Assembly (NCBI RefSeq): GCF_030504545.1
Contig: NZ_JAUKWP010000004.1
Span: 62,001-126,000 of the forward strand
DNA length: 64,000 bases
Source of the DNA: Lactobacillus sp. YT155
Lineage (GTDB): Bacteria; Bacillota; Bacilli; Lactobacillales; Lactobacillaceae
Direction: 5' to 3'
Positions 52,326 to 61,164 of this stretch are shown one piece after another. Both the position numbers and the translations under genes were made by a program. Position 1 is the first letter of the stretch. Each line of letters starts with the position of its first letter. The notes beneath the pieces were generated by a model. It was not told where the DNA came from. It saw only the letters and a program-made list of their open reading frames with translations, and did not search any database.

Positions 52326-54785
52326 TTATCTAATTTCAACGTCAATCTTTTCTTGTAAATTTTTAATAATCTTATCAAAATCACTATTGATCTGATCATC
52401 AGTTAAAGTATCTTCTTTATTTTGGAAAGTTAGATGATAAGCCATTGACTTGAATCCTAATTCAATGGTCTTACTTTGATAAACATCAAATAATTTAATA
52501 TCAGTTAAATATTTGCCTGACTTCTCTTTAATTATGTCGATGATATCTTGACTAGAAGTTTCTGTTCTTACTAGCATGGCAATATCACGGCTGATAGTTG
52601 GATACTTCGAAATTGGTTCGTAGACATTCTCTTTACCAGCAAGTGCATAGATTTCATCTAAATCTATTTGGAAAACAAATGTGTCATTCAAACTGTTTTG
52701 TTGTTGATAGTATGGATGAATCTTTCCAATCATCCCAACAGTTTTGCTTCCAACCAATATTTTAGCACTTTGGCCTGGATGTACATTCTCAAATTCATCA
52801 GTGGCTTCAAGTGTATATTCAACATCTTTATTTAATCGTTGCAATACATTTTCTAGTGCCGCTTTGATATCAAAGAAATCAACATCCCTCTCTTCGTGAT
52901 GCCAGTCTTTATCACCAACTTGCCCCGTTAAAACAGCGGCAAGATAATTCTTTTCTTCTGGTCGTTTACTGTCATTACTCAAGAAAACTCGACCTTGTTC
53001 AAATAATGCCAAGTCCTTTTGCTTACGAGCAAGATTATACTTAACTGTTGTTAACAAACCACCAATAATATTGGTTCTGAGCATTTCGTGGTCGTTAGTC
53101 ATTGGCCAGGCAACCTTTGTGATTTTGCCAGCAGTCATTTGGAAATCATTAACTGAATCTTGGTCAACCATTGAATATGAAATTACTTCATCGAATCCAT
53201 TAGCAAGCATTTCTTCATTGGCTTTATTACCAAATCTCTCTTTTTCATCACGAGTACCAATTGTTTGACGGCCAACCGGTAAAGTTCCTTCTAAATTATC
53301 ATAACCATAAAGACGAATTACTTCTTCAATCAAATCCGCTGGAATTGAAATATCCCATCTTCTTGGTGGAACTTCAACAGAAATAACATCTTTTTTCTTA
53401 TTGTCCTTATCTTGTAAATGTTCAAGTATTTCAAGGACATCATGTTTCACACTGGTTTTAAATTGGAGACGTTCAAAAATTTCGAGAACATCATCAATTG
53501 AAATGTCCAATCCCAAAGCACGATTTATTTTGTCAGTTGTAATATCTATAACGATATCATTCACTGGTAATTCAGTTCCCACAACTTGACCACTTAGCGC
53601 TTGTCCATCTGCAAGTTCAGTCACTAATTCAGCAACACGATCCAATGCGTTTGCAGTAGCTGAGTTATCAATTCCTTTTTCGAAACGAATTGAAGCTTCT
53701 GAACGGAGGTTTAAATGTTGAGCGGTTTTTCTAATTCTAGTTTCGTCAAAGACAGCTGATTCAATGACAATATTTTTTGTATTCTCATCTACTTCACTAC
53801 TTTGACCACCCATGACACCAGCAATTCCAATTGCTTTTTCTTCATCAGCAATCACAACATCATTTTCATTTAGTTGATATTCTTGTTGGTCAAGAGCCAC
53901 AATCTTTTCATCGGCATAAGCATTACGGACATGAATATTTTTTCCAGCAATTTTGTCCATGTCAAAGGCATGAATTGGTTGTCCATATTCTAGTAATACG
54001 TAGTTTGTAATATCGACAATATTATTAATCGGACGAATTCCTGCATTCCACAAACGAATTTGCACCCACATTGGACTCTTGCCAACGTGAACATTCTTAA
54101 TTACGCGTAAACGATACTGACGTGTCAAAGTATTTTCATCAACAGTAACTTTGATTGATTCACTACTCAACTCATCAGTTTCAGAAACTTTAGGTGTAGG
54201 AATAGTTATCTTCTGGTCATAAATAGCACCCATTTCATAAGCAGTTCCATTCATGCCCAACGTATCAGCTCGATTAGGTGTAATATCAAAATCTAAGATG
54301 GCATCATCCATACCAAGATATTCATAGACTTCTTTACCAGGAATAACTTCTTCTTCAAACACATAAATTCCATCTTTGTAATCCGCAGGAACAACACTGT
54401 CAGAAAAACCAATTTCTTGAAGTGAACAGATCATTCCCATAGATTCGACACCACGAAGCTTACCTTTTTTAATTTTTTCATTATTAGCAATTCGTGAATT
54501 TGGTAGAGCAACAATAACATCTTGTCCTACGGCAACATTGGGTGCACCACAGACGATTTGATAATCTTCATTCTCGCCTACATCGACTTTGCAAACTTTT
54601 AAATGGTCAGAGTCAGGATGGTTGGTAATTTCATTGATATGTCCAACGACAATCTTCTTTAGTCCATCACTGGCAACTTCCACATCGGCAACTTCAATCC
54701 CAGTTAAAGAAACACGATTGGCAATTTCTAGCGGTGAATCGTTAAGTGTTAAATAGTCTTTTAACCAATTAAGTGATATTTTCAT
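52326..54785 (-). CDS. pheT: Phenylalanine-tRNA ligase beta subunit
   Basis: Forms an alpha2-beta2 enzyme with PheS that charges tRNA-Phe. The 819 residues include the tRNA-binding EMAP-like domain (about 40-150, HPDSDHLKVCKVDVGE), the B3/B4 editing domain, the B5 domain (about 405-480), the catalytic-like core and the C-terminal ferredoxin-like anticodon domain. A 17-residue tandem duplication in the B5 domain makes the protein slightly longer than relatives. Its start abuts pheS. Expression is set by the T-box leader upstream of pheS. Confidence 0.96.
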   Translation of the reverse strand: MKISLNWLKDYLTLNDSPLEIANRVSLTGIEVADVEVASDGLKKIVVGHINEITNHPDSDHLKVCKVDVGENEDYQIVCGAPNVAVGQDVIVALPNSRIANNEKIKKGKLRGVESMGMICSLQEIGFSDSVVPADYKDGIYVFEEEVIPGKEVYEYLGMDDAILDFDITPNRADTLGMNGTAYEMGAIYDQKITIPTPKVSETDELSSESIKVTVDENTLTRQYRLRVIKNVHVGKSPMWVQIRLWNAGIRPINNIVDITNYVLLEYGQPIHAFDMDKIAGKNIHVRNAYADEKIVALDQQEYQLNENDVVIADEEKAIGIAGVMGGQSSEVDENTKNIVIESAVFDETRIRKTAQHLNLRSEASIRFEKGIDNSATANALDRVAELVTELADGQALSGQVVGTELPVNDIVIDITTDKINRALGLDISIDDVLEIFERLQFKTSVKHDVLEILEHLQDKDNKKKDVISVEVPPRRWDISIPADLIEEVIRLYGYDNLEGTLPVGRQTIGTRDEKERFGNKANEEMLANGFDEVISYSMVDQDSVNDFQMTAGKITKVAWPMTNDHEMLRTNIIGGLLTTVKYNLARKQKDLALFEQGRVFLSNDSKRPEEKNYLAAVLTGQVGDKDWHHEERDVDFFDIKAALENVLQRLNKDVEYTLEATDEFENVHPGQSAKILVGSKTVGMIGKIHPYYQQQNSLNDTFVFQIDLDEIYALAGKENVYEPISKYPTISRDIAMLVRTETSSQDIIDIIKEKSGKYLTDIKLFDVYQSKTIELGFKSMAYHLTFQNKEDTLTDDQINSDFDKIIKNLQEKIDVEIR
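53391..53492 (-). repeat. 51-nt tandem duplication inside pheT
   Basis: Two adjacent 17-codon units encode DVLEIFERLQFKTSVKH and DVLEILEHLQDKDNKKK. The first 30 bases of each are alike at about 22 positions. The second copy, nearer the C-terminus, has diverged to a Lys-rich end. Confidence 0.75.
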
Positions 54786-55838
54786 TTATGCTTCTTCTCC
54801 TTTAAATTGTTCGATGAATCTAACATCATTCAAATAGAAGTTTCGAATGTCTTCAACACCGTATTTGAGCATTGCCAAACGATCTGGTCCAATACCAAAA
54901 GCGAATCCAGAATAAACTTCAGGATTAACACCAGAGTTCTTTAAGACATTAGGATGAACTAGTCCAGCACCCAATACTTCAATCCAGCCAGTTCCCTTAC
55001 AAATCTTGCAGCCGGTACCACCACAAGCAAAACAAGTAATGTCTACTTCAACGGAAGGCTCGGTGAATGGGAAATAACTAGGACGGAATCTGATTTTTCT
55101 TTCCGCACCAAAAACATGGCGAACCAAAATTTCTAGTGTTCCCTTTAAATCGGACATAGTAATATTTTTGTCGACGACCAATCCTTCAATTTGATGGAAT
55201 TGATGTGAATGAGTCGCATCATCGGTATCACGGCGATAAACTTTCCCCGGACTAATCATCTTCAATGGTCCTTTAGAAAAATCATGTTCTTCCATTGTAC
55301 GAGCTTGTTGAGGTGAAGTATGAGTTCTTAATAATAATTCGTCATCAATATAAAAAGTATCTTGCATATCACGAGCAGGATGATCCTTAGGAATGTTCAT
55401 CTTCTCAAAATTATACTTATCTTCTTCAACTTCTGAACCGTTAATTACTTGATAACCCAAACCAATAAACAATTCTTCAATATCAGCAATTATCTGATGT
55501 AAGACGTGCATGGTTCCAGTTTTTTTAGTCTTGTGACTAGGCAAAGTAACATCAATTGTTTCGGACTTAAGCTTAGCTTCAATCATCATTTTTTCAAATT
55601 CAGCCTGTTGCTCAGCAATAGCATTGGCTATTTCTTCTTTGATTTGGTTAGCAAAAGAACCCACCTTAGGACGTTCTTCAGCAGGTAAATCTTTCATTTG
55701 CCGTAAGGCATCGGTAATTGGGCTCTTCTTTCCCAATAAGCGCACTCGAATATCATTTAGTTCTGACGGTTCATCAGACTCAGCAATATTCTTTAACCCT
55801 TCTTCTTTTAATTTTTCTAGATCATCTTTTAATGACAT
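54786..55838 (-). CDS. pheS: Phenylalanine-tRNA ligase alpha subunit
   Basis: The catalytic subunit that activates Phe. The 350 residues include an N-terminal coiled coil and the class II core: motif 2 region [12 protein letters not shown] and [38 protein letters not shown], a zinc-knuckle-like [17 protein letters not shown], and motif 3 [16 protein letters not shown]. The ATG at 55838 is chosen for its GGAGGGTCAC site; the upstream TTG at 55850 lies within that site. It lies downstream of a T-box. Confidence 0.97.
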   Translation of the reverse strand: MSLKDDLEKLKEEGLKNIAESDEPSELNDIRVRLLGKKSPITDALRQMKDLPAEERPKVGSFANQIKEEIANAIAEQQAEFEKMMIEAKLKSETIDVTLPSHKTKKTGTMHVLHQIIADIEELFIGLGYQVINGSEVEEDKYNFEKMNIPKDHPARDMQDTFYIDDELLLRTHTSPQQARTMEEHDFSKGPLKMISPGKVYRRDTDDATHSHQFHQIEGLVVDKNITMSDLKGTLEILVRHVFGAERKIRFRPSYFPFTEPSVEVDITCFACGGTGCKICKGTGWIEVLGAGLVHPNVLKNSGVNPEVYSGFAFGIGPDRLAMLKYGVEDIRNFYLNDVRFIEQFKGEEA

Positions 55839-55875
55839 GTGACCCTCCAATTAATAATTAAGTAAATTTTGACAA

Positions 55876-56085
55876 CAAAAAAATCCTCACCCAAAATCGG
55901 GACGAGGATTCGCGGTACCACCCAAATTCGCACAGTAATCTGTACGCACTTATCAGTCACTACGGTGACAATCGTATAGCTCCAAAGCGAATTCGTCTAA
56001 CATCAACTAGGACTTCTCAGCAACCGTCCTTCTCTGCAATTGAATTAATAGACTACTACTTCTTTTTCATTGCCTAATATGACTA
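55876..56085 (-). promoter_or_regulatory. T-box riboswitch of pheST
   Basis: A T-box leader of about 210 nt on the minus strand. The conserved tRNA-acceptor-binding bulge region reads GGGTGGTACCGCG (55911-55923). It is followed by the terminator AATCCTC...GAGGATT and a T run (55876-55910), mutually exclusive with the antiterminator. Uncharged tRNA-Phe should favour readthrough. A candidate UUC specifier lies at 55989-55991, which fits pheST, though I did not fold stem I fully. Confidence 0.93.
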
Positions 56086-56087
56086 TT

Positions 56088-56116
56088 AAGATACTCTAAA
56101 ATGAGTATTTGGTCAA
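56088..56116 (-). promoter_or_regulatory. Promoter of the pheST T-box transcript
   Basis: On the minus strand TTGACC, a 17-base spacer and TATCTT, just upstream of the T-box leader and overlapping the region after the HD-domain gene stop. Confidence 0.65.
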
Positions 56117-56121
56117 TTCTC

Positions 56122-56622
56122 TTAGTTAAATTTCAGTTTCAATTTCATGTTTTGATACTTTTGTTTAAAGTAAGGCGATGCTGCCTCGACAATTGCACAT
56201 TGATCATCAACAAAAGAAACAATCGCGCTTTCGACATATCTTGGTGGAGCAATTGTTGCTCCCCACATATGCTTAACAATTATATCTTCTTCTTTTTTAG
56301 AAAGCTTAGTAATCTCTCGAGCATTCTTTAATGCAATTCGAGGATGCACATAGGCATGAGAACCATCAGAAAATTTCGTAGTTCGCCAATCATAATAAAA
56401 CATATCGTGTAGCAACCCAGCTCTGGCCATTGCTCGATAATCTAAATGTAATTTTTTACCAATTTTATAACTCTTATACGAAACCATAATCGAATGTTCT
56501 AATCGATTAGAGTTAATATGTTGCGTGATGTTCTCAAGTTTTGAAACTTCTGGTTTAATTAATAAATCAGCGACCAACGCAATATATTGTTGATCTTTAT
56601 GCCAATCATTATGTTTATTCAT
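56122..56622 (-). CDS. HD-domain phosphohydrolase-like protein
   Basis: A 166-residue protein of the HD superfamily. The metal-binding pattern is His in RLEHSIMVSY, the His-Asp pair in GLLHDMFYYDW and later His residues in HPRIALKNA and VKHMWGATI. Such proteins hydrolyse phosphate esters or nucleotides; the substrate here cannot be told. Similar proteins sit near pheST and the TrmH-like gene in lactobacilli. It appears cytoplasmic. Confidence 0.88.
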   Translation of the reverse strand: MNKHNDWHKDQQYIALVADLLIKPEVSKLENITQHINSNRLEHSIMVSYKSYKIGKKLHLDYRAMARAGLLHDMFYYDWRTTKFSDGSHAYVHPRIALKNAREITKLSKKEEDIIVKHMWGATIAPPRYVESAIVSFVDDQCAIVEAASPYFKQKYQNMKLKLKFN

Positions 56623-56690
56623 TTAATAGCTTCCTCATTATAAAGACGACTTCTCTTGAATTCTAACAGGTTTATTTCGATTTGCAATAA

Positions 56691-57455
56691 TTATGAATTC
56701 AAAGTTACTTGATACATCAAAACTGCAGCTGCAATTGCTACATTTAATGACTCTGCTTGCCCTAATATCGGGATGTACACTTGTTCAGTTGCTAAGTTTA
56801 AGATTTCTTTATTTAATCCATTAGCTTCATTACCCATGATAATTAGGACATCTTCTGGAGATGTTAAATCAGTAATTGGTTTCGCACTCTTATTCACTTC
56901 ACTCGCCCAAACTGGAACTGAATGGTCTAAGAATTCTTCTATTAGGTAGTGACTATCCCCTGTTTGAATTTTGATATGAAACTGACTCCCTTGCATAGAA
57001 CGCTGAACTTTCCCTTGATAGATATCAGCCGTATTGTCACCAATTAAAATACCACTAAACCCTGCTGCATCAGCAGTTCTAATAATTGTGCCGACATTTC
57101 CTGGGTCTTGAACATTATCTAATAACAACCAACGTCCTTTAAAGTCAATTTCTGAATTAGACTCATCAATTTTCGCAATGGCAAAAATTCCTTGAGGAGT
57201 TTTCGTGTCAGAAATTTCTTCGGCAATTTCTTCAGTTATTTCATAAGTCTGGTCAAAATATTTCTTTACAATTCGATGATCACGATACTTATCGGTAGCG
57301 AAAACATTGACGATTTCAACGTTATATTTCAATGCTTCATCAATCAAGTGAAGTCCTTCAATTAAGTATTCTTGATTCTTTTTTCGATATTTCTTAGTTT
57401 GTAACTTTTTTGTTTCTTTTATAATATCGTTTTTCTTGGACGTTATTTGTTGCAT
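56691..57455 (-). CDS. TrmH (SpoU)-family rRNA/tRNA 2'-O-methyltransferase
   Basis: A SPOUT methyltransferase acting on RNA ribose; the exact target is unknown. The 254 residues contain an N-terminal substrate-binding domain (KKYRKKNQEYLIEGLHLIDE) and the catalytic knot: NVQDPGNVGTIIRTADAAGF, IMGNEANGLNKEI and IPILGQAESLNVAIAAAVLM. The ATG at 57455 with GAGGCCTAAG before it is preferred to the TTG inside that run. It is divergent from the acylphosphatase gene, an arrangement seen in Bacillus near pheST (ysgA). Confidence 0.93.
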   Translation of the reverse strand: MQQITSKKNDIIKETKKLQTKKYRKKNQEYLIEGLHLIDEALKYNVEIVNVFATDKYRDHRIVKKYFDQTYEITEEIAEEISDTKTPQGIFAIAKIDESNSEIDFKGRWLLLDNVQDPGNVGTIIRTADAAGFSGILIGDNTADIYQGKVQRSMQGSQFHIKIQTGDSHYLIEEFLDHSVPVWASEVNKSAKPITDLTSPEDVLIIMGNEANGLNKEILNLATEQVYIPILGQAESLNVAIAAAVLMYQVTLNS

Positions 57456-57520
57456 CTTAGGCCTCAATATCTTATTTTAAATTTATACAAACAGCATACA
57501 ACACTTGGGAGGTTAAATAT

Positions 57521-57799
57521 ATGACTAAAAACGTTTCTTTAATTGCTTCCGGATTAGTTCAAGGTGTGGGATTTCGTTTCTCAACCAAAATGGTTGCTGA
57601 TGATATGGATGTCGTCGGTACAGTAAAAAATAATATCGATGGAACTGTTTCAATCGAAGCCCAAGGTCCTGATGATGTTATTGATGAGTTCATCAAAAAA
57701 ATCAAACAAGGTCCTTCTGCCTTCGCTAAGGTTAAACATTTAGAAATTACTGAAAATGAAGAATTAAAAAACTTCACTAATTTTTCGGTGATTGGTTGA
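57521..57799 (+). CDS. acyP: Acylphosphatase
   Basis: Hydrolyses acyl phosphates such as acetyl phosphate. The 92-residue protein has the phosphate loop GLVQGVGFRF with catalytic Arg, and the catalytic Asn in VGTVKNNIDGTVSIEAQG. Both active-site residues are present. The ribosome binding site is GGGAGG. It is followed after 70 bases by yidC, as in other lactobacilli. Confidence 0.95.
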   Translation: MTKNVSLIASGLVQGVGFRFSTKMVADDMDVVGTVKNNIDGTVSIEAQGPDDVIDEFIKKIKQGPSAFAKVKHLEITENEELKNFTNFSVIG

Positions 57800-57869
57800 A
57801 GTGACCGCCAGTTTAACGTATATTATTCCTTGTTAATGTTTTATTTATGCATTGAGAGGAAAAAACGTT

Positions 57870-58874
57870 TTGAATAAGAAAAATTATAAAAGAATTTTGG
57901 CATTAATTGCCATGTTATTACTGGTTGCCGTGGCAGTATCTGCTTGTGCACAAACCGGTGCAAATTCGAATGGTGTAATAAAACCACCTTCCGGTGGCCC
58001 ATATGCATTTGTTTTCCAATATATTGGTCGCCCTATTCAACGATTAATTGAATGGACGGCTCAAACTATCGGTGGAAACAATGGTTTCGCGTTGGGAATT
58101 ATTATTATTTCTTTTGTTGTACGTTTGATTTTGTTACCTTTGAGTTTGAATCAATCATACAAAGCAACAACTCAACAAGAGAAAATGAAAGCTATTCAGC
58201 CTCAACTTAAGCTAATCCAAGACAAGCAAAATGAAGTGACTGACCCAGCTGTTAAGCAACAAATTAGTCAATTAATGATGCAAGTTTACAAAGAAAATAA
58301 CATGAGTCTAGTCGGTGGAATTGGTTGTTTACCATTACTTATCCAGATGCCATTTATGATGGGAATTTACCAAGCAGTACAATATTCACAAGAAATCGGT
58401 AGTGCTACTTTCTTCAGCATTCCATTAGGTAAATCAAGTATTATAATTGCTATCATAGCTACTTTGTTCTATGTTGCTCAAAGTTACTTGGCTGCTCAAA
58501 TGATTCCTGTTGAACAAAGAAAACAACAGCAAACAATGTTGTTTATGAACCCGGTAATCACCTTCTTCATTTCGATGGTTTCATCAGCAGCCTTGGGATT
58601 ATATTTCTTGGTTGGTGGTATCATCATTTTGATTCAACAACTAATTGTTAACTACATTGTTACACCAAAAGTTAGAAAAACAATTGATAAAAACTTGGCC
58701 GAGAATCCGGTTAAAGAAGTTGTTACCGAAGAATCTATCAATGCAATTATTAGTGGTTCACGTACTACCACTACAACAACTGCTGATGGTGCGGTTAAGA
58801 CAACTGGCGGATCAAAAGCTAGTCAACATGCTCGTAATAAAAATAGAAATGTTCAACAAAATAAAAAAGATTAG
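57870..58874 (+). CDS. yidC: Membrane protein insertase YidC (lipoprotein form)
   Basis: YidC inserts membrane proteins, alone or with SecYEG. The start is a TTG at 57870, nine bases after GAGAGGA; a second in-frame TTG at 57852 would put that site inside the gene. The signal sequence ends in the lipobox VSAC. About five helices follow, including the conserved GGIGCLPLLIQMPFMMGIYQ. The C-terminal tail is basic. Firmicutes usually have two paralogues, and only one is in this window. It ends in the palindrome shared with the kinase gene. Confidence 0.95.
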   Translation: MNKKNYKRILALIAMLLLVAVAVSACAQTGANSNGVIKPPSGGPYAFVFQYIGRPIQRLIEWTAQTIGGNNGFALGIIIISFVVRLILLPLSLNQSYKATTQQEKMKAIQPQLKLIQDKQNEVTDPAVKQQISQLMMQVYKENNMSLVGGIGCLPLLIQMPFMMGIYQAVQYSQEIGSATFFSIPLGKSSIIIAIIATLFYVAQSYLAAQMIPVEQRKQQQTMLFMNPVITFFISMVSSAALGLYFLVGGIIILIQQLIVNYIVTPKVRKTIDKNLAENPVKEVVTEESINAIISGSRTTTTTTADGAVKTTGGSKASQHARNKNRNVQQNKKD

Positions 58875-58895
58875 TCAATTGACTAATCTTTTTTT
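58863..58895. terminator. Bidirectional terminator shared by yidC and the histidine kinase gene
   Basis: The perfect palindrome AAAAAGATTAGTC-AATT-GACTAATCTTTTT contains the stop codons of both convergent genes. Confidence 0.93.
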
Positions 58896-60334
58896 GTTAC
58901 GATTGGTAATTCAATTTTAAAGACTGAGCCAGAACCGACAATACTTTCAACGTACATAAAGCCTTTGTAGTTCTTAACCAGTTGTTTAGCAATTGGCAAT
59001 CCCAATCCAGTACCTCCACTTGCTCGTGAACGGTCCTTATCAGCACGATAGAACCGATTGAAAATCTTTTCTTGGTTCTCAGTCGAAATTCCCACTCCGA
59101 AGTCTTGAACGGCAATTTCAAGATAATTTTCACTTCGAGAAACTGACATATAGATTTCTTTTTTATCATCAGAATACTTGGTAGCATTATCCATCAAGAT
59201 AATAATTATTTGTTCTAGATGACTGCGATAAATCTTTACCTGCGCATCTTCACGAACATCATAATCCAGAGTTATTTTGAAGTCAGGATGAAGAGTTTTA
59301 AAATCATTATATATTTGTAAGATGATTGGTTTAGCATCTGTAACTTCGTCTGCATATTTATTCTCATCTTGTTCAAGTCTAGTTAAATCTAGCATTTCTT
59401 GAATCATATGCTTCATTCGACTGACTTCTTGTAAGGAAGATTGTAAGGACTCCTCTAGCACTTCTGGATCATCTTTACCCCAGCGATTCAAGAGTTGTAA
59501 ATGCCCTTCTAGCACAGCAACTGGTGTCCTCAACTCATGTGACACATCTTGAACAAATTCTTTTTGTTGATTGGTATATTGTTGTAAACGATCAAGCATT
59601 GAGTTGAATTGCTCGGCAACATCACTTAGTTCGTCATTTTGTTTTTGCTTTGGAATACGAACTTCTGATTCTGGCGACTCATTAATTGACTTAATAGTTT
59701 TTGAAATCATTCTAATTCTTCTAAGCACAAGACCAACTAGAACATATCCCGCAAAAATACTTGCTACTAACACAAAGAACGCATTTGGTAATAACTTACT
59801 CAACAGACTATTAATTGTTTCATGATAGATATGGATGTTGTTATAAATTGACACATATCCAATAATTTTGCCTGTTTGTTTTGACTTAATTGGTGCAGTA
59901 CCAACTAGGCCTTTCAACCGATTATTTTTATGCTGTTCTTTAATAGTTAGCTCGGAAGTTTTTTCAATGGGGATATTGTAATTCTTAGTTTCATAAAGCT
60001 GCTTATTATTAACGTCAGCAATGACAATTTGTAGGTCATTTCTCTTGAGTTGATCCACCAAGGTATCTTTATAGCTATTCTTAGTATCTACTAGGATACG
60101 GTTTTTGACGGTTTCTTTATTCAGAGGTTGATTATATTCTTCAAACCGACTTATCGTAGCATCGACAGCATTTTTTACCGTCACCTGTTCATTCTTCATC
60201 ATCGTATGACTGACAAAGTAAAAATTAGTCACGGCAAAAATAACATACATAAAAAAAACTACGATTGTAATAAAAAAAGTCCACTTAAATCTTAAAGAAA
60301 TTCGCGGTCTTTTTTTTGTTTCCTTCTCATCCAT
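58883..60334 (-). CDS. Sensor histidine kinase (ArlS/CsrS type)
   Basis: Two-component sensor. Two membrane helices (about 17-38 and 187-205) bracket an extracytoplasmic domain of about 145 residues. A HAMP domain follows, then the dimerization domain with the phosphorylated His in VSHELRTPVAVLEGHL (near 266). The ATPase domain has DNATKYS (near 382), DFGVGIS and GGTGLGLPIAKQL. The 483-residue layout fits ArlS/CsrS-type kinases, but the signal is not known. Its start overlaps the regulator's stop. Confidence 0.92.
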   Translation of the reverse strand: MDEKETKKRPRISLRFKWTFFITIVVFFMYVIFAVTNFYFVSHTMMKNEQVTVKNAVDATISRFEEYNQPLNKETVKNRILVDTKNSYKDTLVDQLKRNDLQIVIADVNNKQLYETKNYNIPIEKTSELTIKEQHKNNRLKGLVGTAPIKSKQTGKIIGYVSIYNNIHIYHETINSLLSKLLPNAFFVLVASIFAGYVLVGLVLRRIRMISKTIKSINESPESEVRIPKQKQNDELSDVAEQFNSMLDRLQQYTNQQKEFVQDVSHELRTPVAVLEGHLQLLNRWGKDDPEVLEESLQSSLQEVSRMKHMIQEMLDLTRLEQDENKYADEVTDAKPIILQIYNDFKTLHPDFKITLDYDVREDAQVKIYRSHLEQIIIILMDNATKYSDDKKEIYMSVSRSENYLEIAVQDFGVGISTENQEKIFNRFYRADKDRSRASGGTGLGLPIAKQLVKNYKGFMYVESIVGSGSVFKIELPIVTKKD

Positions 60335-61017
60335 TATTTCATCACGTATCCACTTCCGCGAACTGTTTGAATGTAGCTAATTTCACCGGGCTTATCAATT
60401 TTGTTTCTAACATATTTGATATAAACGTCGATTACATTAGTCTCTTCATTACCTTCTTCACCCCAAACATCATCAAGTAATGTTTGACGATTCAAGACAG
60501 TTCCCTGATTTTCCATCAAAGTCTTCAATAACTCAAACTCACGCTTAGTTAATTCAATAATTTCACCACCACGTCTTACAGTTCGAGTATCTTTTTCAAT
60601 TTCTAAATCTTTGTAAGTAAGGATTTGATCCGAATTAAGTTTCTTTTCGTCATCTAAGTCAATTCGTCTTAATAATGCACGTAATCTTGCTAATAGTTCT
60701 TCAATCGCAAATGGCTTCACTATATAGTCATCAGCCCCATGATCTAGTCCTGATACTCGATCAATAATTGAATCACGGGCAGTCATCATGATAATTGGCG
60801 TGTCTTTTTCTTGGCGAACACGACGGCATACTTCGATTCCGTTTAGTTCTGGTAACATCAAGTCTAATAAGATGGCATCGTAATCACCATCAAGAGCGGC
60901 ATTGAGCCCAGCACGTCCATCGAATTCAACATGAGTCTCATAGTTCTCATGTTGTAACTCCAATTCCACGAAACGAGCCATATTTTTTTCGTCTTCAATT
61001 ATTAAAATTTTTGCCAT
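60334..61017 (-). CDS. OmpR-family response regulator (ArlR/CsrR type)
   Basis: The 227-residue regulator partner of the kinase. The receiver has the acidic pocket IEDEKN, phosphoacceptor Asp in DAILLDLMLPELNGIEV (near 51), the conserved MTARDS and the Lys of YIVKPF. The C-terminal winged helix is of OmpR type (LTKREFELLKTLMENQGTVL; VDVYIKYVRNKI is reported with I before V). Targets are not visible. The upstream surface-protein gene at 61165 is transcribed towards it but ends in a terminator. Confidence 0.94.
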   Translation of the reverse strand: MAKILIIEDEKNMARFVELELQHENYETHVEFDGRAGLNAALDGDYDAILLDLMLPELNGIEVCRRVRQEKDTPIIMMTARDSIIDRVSGLDHGADDYIVKPFAIEELLARLRALLRRIDLDDEKKLNSDQILTYKDLEIEKDTRTVRRGGEIIELTKREFELLKTLMENQGTVLNRQTLLDDVWGEEGNEETNVIDVYIKYVRNKIDKPGEISYIQTVRGSGYVMK

Positions 61018-61129
61018 ACGGATTTCCTCATTAACGAATAATTTATTTTGAATCTATAAGACTGATACTTCAAGGTTTGTATCTCAAAAATTATTTTATC
61101 ACACGATAGTGCAATTGTCCTATTCCATT

Positions 61130-61160
61130 AAAAAAAGCTTTCAAAATTGAAAGCTTTTTA
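61130..61160 (-). terminator. Terminator of the Cna-B surface protein gene
   Basis: The stem AAAAAGCTTTCAA/TTGAAAGCTTTTT with an AA loop follows the stop at 61165. A/T runs on both sides would let it act in either direction. Confidence 0.9.
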
Positions 61161-61164
61161 ATAA

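Noticed and set aside
58645-58920. Second ORF overlapping the yidC end
   Set aside because: Out-of-frame shadow of yidC that also runs through the terminator.
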